Assembly: GCF_019904255.1 (NCBI RefSeq)
Contig: NZ_CP063203.1
Coordinates: 744,001 to 808,000 of the forward strand
Direction: 5' to 3'
Length of the DNA stretch: 64,000 nt
Source: Marixanthomonas sp. SCSIO 43207
Lineage (GTDB): Bacteria > Bacteroidota > Bacteroidia > Flavobacteriales > Flavobacteriaceae
Shown: one piece after another, positions 18,010 to 25,353 of the stretch
How positions within the stretch are numbered: position 1 is the first letter of the stretch
Layout of the letters: the number at the start of each line of letters is the position of its first letter
Notes under the pieces: model-generated
The model's database searches: none
The model's input: only the letters and a program-made list of their open reading frames with translations
Told to the model about the DNA's origin: nothing
Program-made: the position numbers and the translations under genes

Positions 18010-18957
18010 ATGAAAAAAAGAATTCTCATTATAGGAGCTTGTGGCCAAATAGGTACCGAATTAACTCACTTTTTACGTGAAAAATATGGCGCTCACAAAG
18101 TTATTGCCAGTGACATACGTGAAGGTGAAGAAGAAATGATGAATGATGGTCCTTTTGAGGTACTTGACGCTATGAACTATGACGCCTTACAAGATGTAGT
18201 TATCAATTATGAAATTACCGATGTATACCTAATGGCAGCTATGCTTTCGGCTACAGGTGAAAAGTTTCCTATGAAAGCGTGGAATTTAAATATGAATTCA
18301 CTTTTTAATGTACTTAATCTGGCCAAAGAAGGAAAAGTAAATAAAGTCTTTTGGCCATCTAGTATCGCTGTTTTTGGCGCAACTACCCCAAAACAAGACA
18401 CTCCGCAACGTACCGTCATGGAACCTTCAACAGTATATGGAATAAGTAAGCAAACAGGTGAGCGCTGGTGTGAATATTATAATAACAAATATGGTGTAGA
18501 TGTGCGCAGCATACGATATCCCGGTATTATTAGTTACAAAACACTTCCAGGTGGCGGAACAACAGATTATGCCGTAGACATTTATCATAAAGCATTAAAA
18601 CATAAAAATTACATCTGTTTTTTAAATGCTGAAACTACGTTACCTATGATGTATATGGAAGATGCCATTAGAGCAACTGTAGGCATTATGGAAGCCGACG
18701 AAAAAGATATTAAGATAAGAAGTTCATACAACCTTGCTGCTATAAGTTTTAATCCTGAAGAAATTTCAAAAAGCATACAAAAACACATTCCGGAATTTGA
18801 AATTTCATACGAACCAGATTTTAGACAAGAAATAGCCGATAGTTGGCCTCAAAGTATTGATGACAGCCAAGCACGAGATGATTGGGGCTGGCAACATCAA
18901 TATTCGCTAGATGAAATGACAGAAAAGATGTTGACAAATTTGAAAGAAAAATATTAA
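18010..18957 (+). CDS. L-threonine 3-dehydrogenase, SDR (NAD-dependent epimerase-like) type
   Basis: 315 residues. The N terminus is an NAD-binding Rossmann motif (IIGACGQIGTEL), the catalytic pair is YGISK, and the substrate loop PGGGTTDYAVDIYHKAL is characteristic of the short-chain L-threonine dehydrogenase known from Flavobacterium. The product, 2-amino-3-ketobutyrate, goes to glycine and acetyl-CoA or to aminoacetone; the usual partner kbl is not in the window. Start chosen at ATG 18010 because the upstream in-frame TTG is inside the promoter. A terminator follows. Confidence 0.92.
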   Translation: MKKRILIIGACGQIGTELTHFLREKYGAHKVIASDIREGEEEMMNDGPFEVLDAMNYDALQDVVINYEITDVYLMAAMLSATGEKFPMKAWNLNMNSLFNVLNLAKEGKVNKVFWPSSIAVFGATTPKQDTPQRTVMEPSTVYGISKQTGERWCEYYNNKYGVDVRSIRYPGIISYKTLPGGGTTDYAVDIYHKALKHKNYICFLNAETTLPMMYMEDAIRATVGIMEADEKDIKIRSSYNLAAISFNPEEISKSIQKHIPEFEISYEPDFRQEIADSWPQSIDDSQARDDWGWQHQYSLDEMTEKMLTNLKEKY

Positions 18958-18965
18958 GAAGTAAA

Positions 18966-18995
18966 AAAAGGGAGGTTTAAAAAAACCTCCCTTTT
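18966..18995. terminator. Bidirectional terminator between threonine dehydrogenase and long PLP enzyme genes
   Basis: A perfect 13-bp stem, AAAAGGGAGGTTT with AAACCTCCCTTTT, around an AAAA loop. The genes converge on it. Confidence 0.88.
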
Positions 18996-18998
18996 GCA

Positions 18999-20843
18999 TT
19001 ATAAGTGTTTAACAAATTCTGAAAAAACTTCTTTGTGTTTGTCCAAGTCAAGATTTCCAGAGACTGATACTCTTACAATATAATCTTTATCACCTTCTTT
19101 TGTTGTTCCTTGTGTAGACGTTGCAGGAACAGTCCAGTAACAACCCTTTAATTGGCCATAACTCACACAAAATTTACTTTCGGAAGGAATTTCAGAAATC
19201 ATTAAATTGATTAGTTTTAAATTTAATGCTCGTTTATAGGTCTCTTTCTCTTCAGCAGTATTTCCTTTTGTAGGAAGATCTAATGAAAACACTGAAGGCG
19301 TAAAACCTTCGTTTGCTAACTCTTCTGAAACAAAATTAATTTTTGCATCTGGTAACGTATCGTGAATATAATTAACAAATTCTCGTGTGTTTTTATAAGC
19401 ATCTGCAATACGTTGATTCATTGAAGGCATTTGTGCAGCTAATATTTCATATTGAAGAGCGGTTGCTTCATTATCACAAAGCGTTAAATGCTTTTCAATT
19501 TTTTCTATCAACGATACTGTCTTTTCATTTACCACACAATATCCGGCAGTACATTTTCCTCCACTAGGAAACTTAGACCCACTCACGTATGAAAGAGCTC
19601 TCATGTTTGAAAGCGTTTTACCTTCTCCTAAAAACTGAACATTTGGGCAAAAGGTTTGATCTAAAATAAAAACAGGGTCAATTGCTGTTTTTCCTTCGAC
19701 TGTGGTACGAGTTGCGCTTAAAACTTCTTTTAGTTTTTGAAGATCAGGAACCTCAACCCTCGGATTTGTAGGTATTTCGGCAATTATATAGGGTACTGCG
19801 TCTTCCTTAGCTATTTTGGTTAAAACGGTGTCAATACTTGTGACCATATCGTTATCACCATCTACTGGCAGGTCTACAATCTCTACATTATCTAGACAAG
19901 CTGCAACACGCCTTGCTTGATCATTTGTACCACCATAGCAGTTGGGCGGAACAATAAACTTAATCTCTTTTCCTTTATAATTATCAAGTGCATCATCAAT
20001 AAGCCCCATCATAATTGCATACTGCATGGATAAACCACAAGATGCAACTAATGGTTGTGATGTGGTTCCTGTAACAGAGTTTATTATTTCTTTTACGCGT
20101 TGTTTATTTTCTTCTACCGAGGTTGTTGTAATCTCAAATGAAGATTGGCTCACAAGAGCTTTTAATGCAACGTGACAATTATCTGGTGTCATAGCAATTG
20201 TTTCTCTTCGTCGTACGTGTTGAATTGCAGAAACGTATGGCTCATTATTACCTCCGTTGATCATTAAAACGCTTCCTAAAGTTCCATGCAGATTAATGTA
20301 AAAATCAATTTTGGATGAAAGGTTTATTTCTGAAATTGTATTGCTTTGAGAAAGAAAAACGGTGCTACCATCAAATTGTGAAACATCTTCTTCATTTTCA
20401 ATTTTTTGTAATTCAAAATCATACCCATACACACGTTTGATTGTTTCTGCATCAAAATAGCTTGGCAACTCACCTGTGTAATTAATTTGAGTAGATTTAT
20501 TTTCTAGAGCATTTTTACGAAGTATTGCCAATACAGGGATGGTATTTGACTGAAAGCTTATCACATTTGTAGCTTTTAAACCGTGTAGATTTGCAATTGT
20601 CCATTCTAATATACAGGAAAGCGGATGTCCTAATCTAATATAGTCATATGCCGTTGGCAAAGCCTCAAGTGCAGAGGTTTTTGTGTTATTCTGCTTAAAT
20701 AACGTTTCAAATTCATTTAAAAATTGTGTTTTGGCCAACTGTTCATCATAAATATCTAACCGATGTGTTGTAAGCCTAAGCCAATCGTTGGGCATGTTTT
20801 GCAAAACATCATTTACAAATGTCAAAGCTTCTTTCTTTTTCAT
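18999..20843 (-). CDS. Divergent long Cys/Met-metabolism-type PLP enzyme, function unknown
   Basis: 614 residues, about 230 longer than normal cystathionine synthases. The C-terminal two thirds carry recognisable family landmarks: NCYGGTNDQARR (equivalent of DLYGGT), AEIPTNPRVEVPD (equivalent of ETPTNP), ILDQTF (equivalent of VDNTF) and SGSKFPSGGKCTAGY, with the likely Schiff-base lysine (equivalent of SATKYLGGHSD). The first ~240 residues look unlike the family. No signal peptide or membrane segment. It is convergent with threonine dehydrogenase, so it is not co-transcribed with it. The exact reaction is unknown; a lyase or gamma-replacement on an amino acid is inferred. Confidence 0.75.
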   Translation of the reverse strand: MKKKEALTFVNDVLQNMPNDWLRLTTHRLDIYDEQLAKTQFLNEFETLFKQNNTKTSALEALPTAYDYIRLGHPLSCILEWTIANLHGLKATNVISFQSNTIPVLAILRKNALENKSTQINYTGELPSYFDAETIKRVYGYDFELQKIENEEDVSQFDGSTVFLSQSNTISEINLSSKIDFYINLHGTLGSVLMINGGNNEPYVSAIQHVRRRETIAMTPDNCHVALKALVSQSSFEITTTSVEENKQRVKEIINSVTGTTSQPLVASCGLSMQYAIMMGLIDDALDNYKGKEIKFIVPPNCYGGTNDQARRVAACLDNVEIVDLPVDGDNDMVTSIDTVLTKIAKEDAVPYIIAEIPTNPRVEVPDLQKLKEVLSATRTTVEGKTAIDPVFILDQTFCPNVQFLGEGKTLSNMRALSYVSGSKFPSGGKCTAGYCVVNEKTVSLIEKIEKHLTLCDNEATALQYEILAAQMPSMNQRIADAYKNTREFVNYIHDTLPDAKINFVSEELANEGFTPSVFSLDLPTKGNTAEEKETYKRALNLKLINLMISEIPSESKFCVSYGQLKGCYWTVPATSTQGTTKEGDKDYIVRVSVSGNLDLDKHKEVFSEFVKHL

Positions 20844-20930
20844 AAGTCTTTTTTAATTAAGAAAATCTGTGCATTTTTTTAATTTCTGAAAAAAATAATG
20901 CAGGTATTCATTACTATAAAAACCTGTTTA

Positions 20931-20938
20931 CAAAGGTA
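20931..20938 (-). promoter_or_regulatory. Candidate -7 element (TACCTTTG) of the long PLP enzyme gene
   Basis: TACCTTTG on the minus strand predicts a leader of about 80 nt before the ATG at 20843. The leader is A/T-rich and no riboswitch fold is apparent. The 190-bp gap to the next gene holds nothing else clear. Confidence 0.33.
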
Positions 20939-21032
20939 CTTTATAAAGTATGGCTTAAAGACTGAAAAGGTCTTTTTTCAGTTAAAATATTGCTAATTTA
21001 TTTGAAGATTGTACATCATATTTTTGAAGAAA

Positions 21033-21725
21033 CTACCTCTTTTTATCCCAATACACATAAGCAGCAAAAGCCAATAAACAGACAATAGAACCCCATAACA
21101 ATCCTGTCTTAAGACTTTCTGTGTTTTGACCAATAAATGCTATAAATAATGTTAATGGCGAAATACCTAGCATCGTTGCGCCAATAAATCGCCAATATCC
21201 CATTTTTAAAATTCCGGCAACAAAGCTTATAGCGTCATTCGATAAAAAAGGATTGATACGGGTAACAACAACAGCCCAAAAACCATAGTCATTAATAAAA
21301 GCTTCAATTTTATTTTCAGTCTTTGTTCCTATGATTTTTTGAATTATTATATTTCCAAAATAACTACCTACAGCATACCCAACTGAAGAAGCTGTAAATA
21401 CAGATACCAAAATAATCAGGCTTCCCCAAAAAGGCCCATAAGCCAAAACCGAAACAACCATTAAAGCTACCGATGGGATGATGATCAAAAACATTTGAGC
21501 AACCATCGCTAAAACAAGTACTAAGGGTCCTAACCATCCAAAATCTGAAACCCATTTTTCAATCTTTGCTTCATCATTACTGGTTAACACCACCCACGCT
21601 TCGGTAAAAAATTGTTCAACAGAAGGAACCGTAAAGTATAATAGTACACCAAGAAAAATTAAAAACAGTGATGCGTATAAAGGCAAGTACCCTTTTTTTT
21701 GTGAAGAAGTGTTTTGTTTACTCAT
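21033..21725 (-). CDS. TVP38/TMEM64 (VTT/DedA-like) membrane protein
   Basis: 230 residues with about six membrane segments. The central VTT domain is recognisable from the GYAVGSYFGN helix and the RINPFLSNDAISFVAGILKM re-entrant motif. Relatives act in membrane lipid handling, and DedA members are linked to undecaprenyl-phosphate or phospholipid flipping. Start chosen at MSKQN (ATG); an in-frame TTG three codons earlier is less likely. It follows the SdiA-regulated-like gene by 12 nt and is probably co-transcribed. Confidence 0.87.
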   Translation of the reverse strand: MSKQNTSSQKKGYLPLYASLFLIFLGVLLYFTVPSVEQFFTEAWVVLTSNDEAKIEKWVSDFGWLGPLVLVLAMVAQMFLIIIPSVALMVVSVLAYGPFWGSLIILVSVFTASSVGYAVGSYFGNIIIQKIIGTKTENKIEAFINDYGFWAVVVTRINPFLSNDAISFVAGILKMGYWRFIGATMLGISPLTLFIAFIGQNTESLKTGLLWGSIVCLLAFAAYVYWDKKR

Positions 21726-21737
21726 ACATTGCAAACA

Positions 21738-22586
21738 CTATTTGAGTTTTACTTTTAAAATACTAGGAACGCCTCCTGTTGCCTCATTTGAGATATATAG
21801 CGTTCCATCTGGCGAAAAAGTAATGCCTTCAGGCTGATAAAAAACTTTATTGTTTAAAGGGTATTCTTTTGTTGCAACGCCATTTGAGTTTGCGATTAAA
21901 ATACGAGGTTTTGTTCCTTGTAATATATATATTTCTTTTGTTTTGGGATGAATAGCAATATCTGAAGGTCGTATTTTATGTAATGTCTTTTTAAGATCTG
22001 AATCTTTTGCAGTTACCATCAACACAGGCTTTTCTTTTAATTTTTTTGTTGTAATGTCAAAACCATAGATTCCTCTTCCGTCATTACCAAATGGTTCGTG
22101 ATCTTTTGCCATTATTAAAAGCTGGTTGTTTATAGTATCTGCTAATAAGGTTTCAATATTGTTTTTTTCTGAAAGGGGTAAGTTGTATTGATTAAATGTA
22201 GGCTCGCCTTTGTAATCTAATATTTCAAAAATTTCACCATCGCTTCGCGTAACGTAAATATCATCACCTGCTAGCGCTATACCTTCATAATCGCCATCAC
22301 CACCAAATTTTATTTGACCATCTAGTTTTTTTGTTTTCAAATTGTAGAAAAAGACAATTCCTACTTCATCTTGAATGCACGCAATACGATTATCTTCTAC
22401 CCAAATAATTCCAGAAATTTCATCAAGTACACTTGGTAACTCCCAACTGTCAACAACTTCTTGAGTGTCTTCTAGCGCAACTCGTTTTTGTTCAATTCTA
22501 GATTTGTACAAATGATAAAATAAAAAAGCTATACCAATAATTACGACAGACAAGGCAACTACTATTTTATTCATGTGTTTGTACAT
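21738..22586 (-). CDS. SdiA-regulated (YjiK-like) domain protein
   Basis: About 282 residues. One N-terminal membrane anchor (IVVALSVVIIGIAFLFYHLY) is followed by a periplasmic beta-propeller-like domain of the SdiA-regulated family (EISGIIWVEDNRIACIQDE, YEGIALAGDDIYVTRSDGEI, QPEGITFSPDGTLYISNE). The function of the family is unknown. The start may be ATG 22586 or ATG 22574 (MNKIVV). A TATCTTTG element lies 26 nt upstream of the first. Confidence 0.82.
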   Translation of the reverse strand: MYKHMNKIVVALSVVIIGIAFLFYHLYKSRIEQKRVALEDTQEVVDSWELPSVLDEISGIIWVEDNRIACIQDEVGIVFFYNLKTKKLDGQIKFGGDGDYEGIALAGDDIYVTRSDGEIFEILDYKGEPTFNQYNLPLSEKNNIETLLADTINNQLLIMAKDHEPFGNDGRGIYGFDITTKKLKEKPVLMVTAKDSDLKKTLHKIRPSDIAIHPKTKEIYILQGTKPRILIANSNGVATKEYPLNNKVFYQPEGITFSPDGTLYISNEATGGVPSILKVKLK

Positions 22587-22612
22587 GCTCAAAAAGGTTT
22601 AAAAGTATGTGC

Positions 22613-22620
22613 CAAAGATA
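22613..22620 (-). promoter_or_regulatory. -7 element (TATCTTTG) of the SdiA-regulated-like/VTT unit
   Basis: TATCTTTG on the minus strand, 26 nt before ATG 22586. A TTTG lies 16 nt further upstream (22637-22640), a slightly short spacing. Confidence 0.45.
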
Positions 22621-22671
22621 CATATTGTAGATTAGCCAAAAACCTAACTATATGTTATAATAAAGAAATAA

Positions 22672-22701
22672 AAAACCTCTCTAGAAATCTAGAGAGGTTT
22701 T
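22672..22701 (-). terminator. Intrinsic terminator of tRNA-Asn
   Basis: A 14-bp stem (AAAACCTCTCTAGA with its complement) around a 2-nt centre, followed on the minus strand by a T run. It starts 3 nt after the tRNA 3' end. Confidence 0.85.
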
Positions 22702-22704
22702 CTG

Positions 22705-22778
22705 CTCCTCCACTTGGACTCGAACCAAGGACACCCTGATTAACAGTCAGGTGCTCTAACCAACTGAGCTATGGAGGA
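22705..22778 (-). tRNA. tRNA-Asn (anticodon GTT)
   Basis: A 74-nt cloverleaf on the minus strand. The acceptor stem is TCCTCCA paired with TGGAGGA, with discriminator G. The D arm is GCTCAGTTGGTTAGAGC, the anticodon loop CTGTTAA gives GTT, and the T arm holds GGTTCGAGTCC. CCA is not encoded. It is a single tRNA gene with its own terminator. Confidence 0.97.
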
Positions 22779-22874
22779 AGGTATTATCCTTTTTGCGGAT
22801 GCAAATATACCCAATTTTTAATTTCATCAAAACAAATCTGAAAATTTTTTAATGAAATTTTTACCATTGTTTTC

Positions 22875-24200
22875 TTATTGAAAAAGCCAGCGGTAAATAT
22901 CATTTCCGTTTGCAAATAAGACTAAGGCAATTAGTAGAAAAAATCCTACCATTTGAGCATATTCCATAAATTTATCACCCGGTTTACGACCGCTTACCAT
23001 TTCATATAATAAAAACATTACGTGACCACCGTCTAAGGCAGGTATAGGCAATATATTCATAAAGGCAAGAATGATTGAAATCAACGCTGTAGTTTCCCAA
23101 AAACTTAGCCAATCCCACGTATCGGGAAATAAACTCCCAATGGCACCAAAACCTCCTACTTGTGTAGCTCCTTTTGCAGTAAACACATATTTAAATTGTG
23201 CTACGTAGTCTTCAAGAGTATTATAACCATATTTAATTCCTCCGGTAATACTTTCACCTAGACCATAAGTAACCTTTGTTCCTTTACCTTGGTATTCTTT
23301 TCCGTAGTTGTTTACACCTATTTGACCGTCTTCATTAGGCGTTACTTTTAATGTATCAAGTATATTATTTCTTGAAACCACGATTGTACTTTCAGCATCT
23401 GTATTAGCCTTTACTATAGATGTAAATTGTTGCCAGTGGGTTACTCGGGTTCCGTTAACTGCAACAATACTATCGCCATTTTTAAAACCTGCTTCAATTG
23501 CTGGATAATCTGCCACAACAGTATCTACAATAGCATTACGCATAGGTCTAAATGGATGTAATATATCTTGCTGAAACATTTTTTCTCCTATATCTTCAGG
23601 TATTGAAATTGTTTCAGTATCGCCATTAGCGTGTTTTACGGTTATGCTTTGTACGTCTCGTAAAAAAAGGTGTTTGTTGATTAAACCAACATCTTCAAAT
23701 TCTTTTCCGTTTACTTGCAAAATATAATCGCCATCTTGAAAACCTATTTCTTTAAACGTATCGGCAACTGAAAACCCTCTAGGCAAATCATCATTGGTTG
23801 TTATTGTCGTACCGTTGAAGTATAATATCCCCATATATATAACAAAACCAACTATGATGTTAACGGTTACACCTCCTAGCATGATAATTAAACGTTGCCA
23901 AGCAGGTTTGCTTCTAAACTCCCACGGCTCTGGTGGTTTTGCCATCTGCTCTTTATCCATGCTTTCATCAATCATCCCGGAAATTTTTACATAACCACCA
24001 AGTGGCAACCAACCAATTCCATAGACTGTTTCACCTATTTTCTTTTTGAAAAGAGCAAATTTTACATCAAAAAAGAGGAAGAATTTTTCTACTCGTGTTT
24101 TAAAAATCTTAGCTGGGATAAAGTGCCCCAACTCATGTAATACAATTAATATAGATAAGCTTAACAAAAGCTGTATTGCTTTAACGGCAAATGGACTCAT
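22875..24200 (-). CDS. rseP: RIP metalloprotease RseP (site-2 protease)
   Basis: An intramembrane zinc protease that cleaves membrane-bound anti-sigma factors or signal-peptide remnants. The 441 residues have HELGH at positions 22-26 in the first membrane helix, the conserved GGVTVNIIVGF helix, two PDZ-like domains (about 135-290; GFQDGDYILQVNGKEF, GFKNGDSIVAVNGTRV) and the third metal ligand in NILPIPALDGGH. A TACTTTTG promoter element lies 20 nt before the ATG. Confidence 0.96.
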   Translation of the reverse strand: MSPFAVKAIQLLLSLSILIVLHELGHFIPAKIFKTRVEKFFLFFDVKFALFKKKIGETVYGIGWLPLGGYVKISGMIDESMDKEQMAKPPEPWEFRSKPAWQRLIIMLGGVTVNIIVGFVIYMGILYFNGTTITTNDDLPRGFSVADTFKEIGFQDGDYILQVNGKEFEDVGLINKHLFLRDVQSITVKHANGDTETISIPEDIGEKMFQQDILHPFRPMRNAIVDTVVADYPAIEAGFKNGDSIVAVNGTRVTHWQQFTSIVKANTDAESTIVVSRNNILDTLKVTPNEDGQIGVNNYGKEYQGKGTKVTYGLGESITGGIKYGYNTLEDYVAQFKYVFTAKGATQVGGFGAIGSLFPDTWDWLSFWETTALISIILAFMNILPIPALDGGHVMFLLYEMVSGRKPGDKFMEYAQMVGFFLLIALVLFANGNDIYRWLFQ

Positions 24201-24220
24201 ATACTTTAAAAATTAGCGTA

Positions 24221-24228
24221 CAAAAGTA
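24221..24228 (-). promoter_or_regulatory. -7 element (TACTTTTG) of rseP
   Basis: TACTTTTG on the minus strand ends 20 nt before the rseP ATG. No -33 TTG at the usual spacing. Confidence 0.4.
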
Positions 24229-24323
24229 ATCTTTTATCACCGCTTATAAAAATTAATACTGATTTCTCTAAAAGAGACATAAAACTTTAACGCTCGCTGC
24301 TTTATAATGTGTTTGCTAGGCTG

Positions 24324-24331
24324 TAATTTTG
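24324..24331 (+). promoter_or_regulatory. Candidate -7 element (TAATTTTG) of the SCO gene
   Basis: TAATTTTG ends 20 nt before ATG 24352. It lies inside what would be coding sequence if the upstream start at 24307 were used, and therefore supports the later start. Confidence 0.38.
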
Positions 24332-24351
24332 CTGAAAAATTCTGCAACGCT

Positions 24352-25023
24352 ATGCTTCAGTTTTTCTCAAAGTATAAGTTTTTTGGTATTGTAATGCTTG
24401 TATTATCGGCAATAATAATTACTATCATATACAATGTTTATACAATTAATGATGATGATCAAGTTTTACCCATTTATCAACCCAATGATGTTACAGCTTC
24501 TCTTGTAGATACTACTGTTCAACACGTTAAGAAATATCATAAAATTGCAGATTTTTCACTAACCAATCAAAACGGAGAAACTATTACCCAAAAAGATTAT
24601 AAAGATAAAATCTATGTGGCCGATTTCTTTTTTACTACTTGTCAAACCATTTGTCCTATCATGACAGACCATATGGTAAAAATTCAAGAAAAGATTAAAA
24701 ATAACCCTGAAGTGTTACTTCTATCTCACACAGTAACACCAGAAATTGACACCGTGGCTCAACTAAAGAAATACGCACTAGAAAAAGGAGTAATAGATTC
24801 AAAATGGAATTTGGTCACCGGTGATAAAAAGGAAATCTATGATTTAGCACGCAAGTCATACTTAGCTGCCAAAGACACTCCTTATAACAAGTATGATTTA
24901 ATCCACACAGAAAATTTTGTATTGGTTGATAAAAAAAGAAGAATACGCGGTTTTTATGATGGTACAGATTCTGAAGCGATTGATCAACTAATGAAAGACA
25001 TTAAAATTTTAGAAAAAGAATAG
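24352..25023 (+). CDS. SCO1/SenC family copper chaperone-like protein
   Basis: About 223 residues. One N-terminal membrane anchor (FFGIVMLVLSAIIITIIY) is followed by a periplasmic thioredoxin-like domain. The copper/redox motif is CQTIC (CxxxC) and the distal ligand is His in IHTENFVLVD. SCO proteins deliver copper to the CuA site of cytochrome oxidase or reduce it. No oxidase genes are in the window. Start chosen at MLQFF because the membrane anchor follows directly. Confidence 0.92.
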   Translation: MLQFFSKYKFFGIVMLVLSAIIITIIYNVYTINDDDQVLPIYQPNDVTASLVDTTVQHVKKYHKIADFSLTNQNGETITQKDYKDKIYVADFFFTTCQTICPIMTDHMVKIQEKIKNNPEVLLLSHTVTPEIDTVAQLKKYALEKGVIDSKWNLVTGDKKEIYDLARKSYLAAKDTPYNKYDLIHTENFVLVDKKRRIRGFYDGTDSEAIDQLMKDIKILEKE

Positions 25024-25064
25024 GTTATTTTTAAGGTTTTCGAGAGTACAATCCTTTTAAAACC

Positions 25065-25095
25065 TTGCAAAACAAACCTATTTACCTTATTTTTG
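25065..25095 (+). promoter_or_regulatory. feoA promoter (TTG-N20-TATTTTTG)
   Basis: A TTG at 25065-25067 and TATTTTTG at 25088-25095 have the spacing of a Bacteroidota sigma-ABfr promoter. Predicted transcription start is about 25100. Confidence 0.65.
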
Positions 25096-25100
25096 TGTTG

Positions 25101-25117
25101 TTTAAAATTAATCTAAA
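25101..25117. promoter_or_regulatory. Putative metalloregulator box at the feoA transcription start
   Basis: TTTAAAATTAATCTAAA matches 14 of 16 arm positions of the perfect palindrome TTTAGAATAATTCTAAA found before the AraC gene at 49267. It also shares ATCTAAATAA with the DtxR-type/TonB intergenic region. It sits at about +1 to +17 of the predicted feoA transcript, where a repressor would block initiation. Confidence 0.45.
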
Positions 25118-25125
25118 TAAGTATA

Positions 25126-25350
25126 ATGCATACAATCGCCACACTTAAAAAAGGGCAACGTGCTATTATTAAAGAATTTTCTGTAGAGCGCGTACCCCTC
25201 AAATTACTTGAAATGGGTTGTCTACCTGGCAATGAAGTGGCATTGGTGCAAACAGCTCCCTTTCAAGATCCTATTTATCTAAATATCAACGGAAGCCACC
25301 TCGCGATAAGAAAAGAAACCGCTGCTCTTATTGAAATTGAATTATTATAG
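25126..25350 (+). CDS. feoA: Ferrous iron transport protein A
   Basis: A 74-residue single SH3-like FeoA domain (GQRAIIKEFSVERVPLKLLEMGCLPG). FeoA is a cytoplasmic accessory of FeoB needed for full Fe(II) uptake. It is separated from feoB by 3 nt and heads the operon feoA-feoB-FeoB-associated peptide. Confidence 0.95.
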   Translation: MHTIATLKKGQRAIIKEFSVERVPLKLLEMGCLPGNEVALVQTAPFQDPIYLNINGSHLAIRKETAALIEIELL

Positions 25351-25353
25351 TTT

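Noticed and set aside
20844-21032. Possible riboswitch in the leader of the long PLP enzyme gene
   Set aside because: The leader is A/T-rich and shows no SAM, cobalamin or other conserved riboswitch cores or a stable multi-stem fold by eye.
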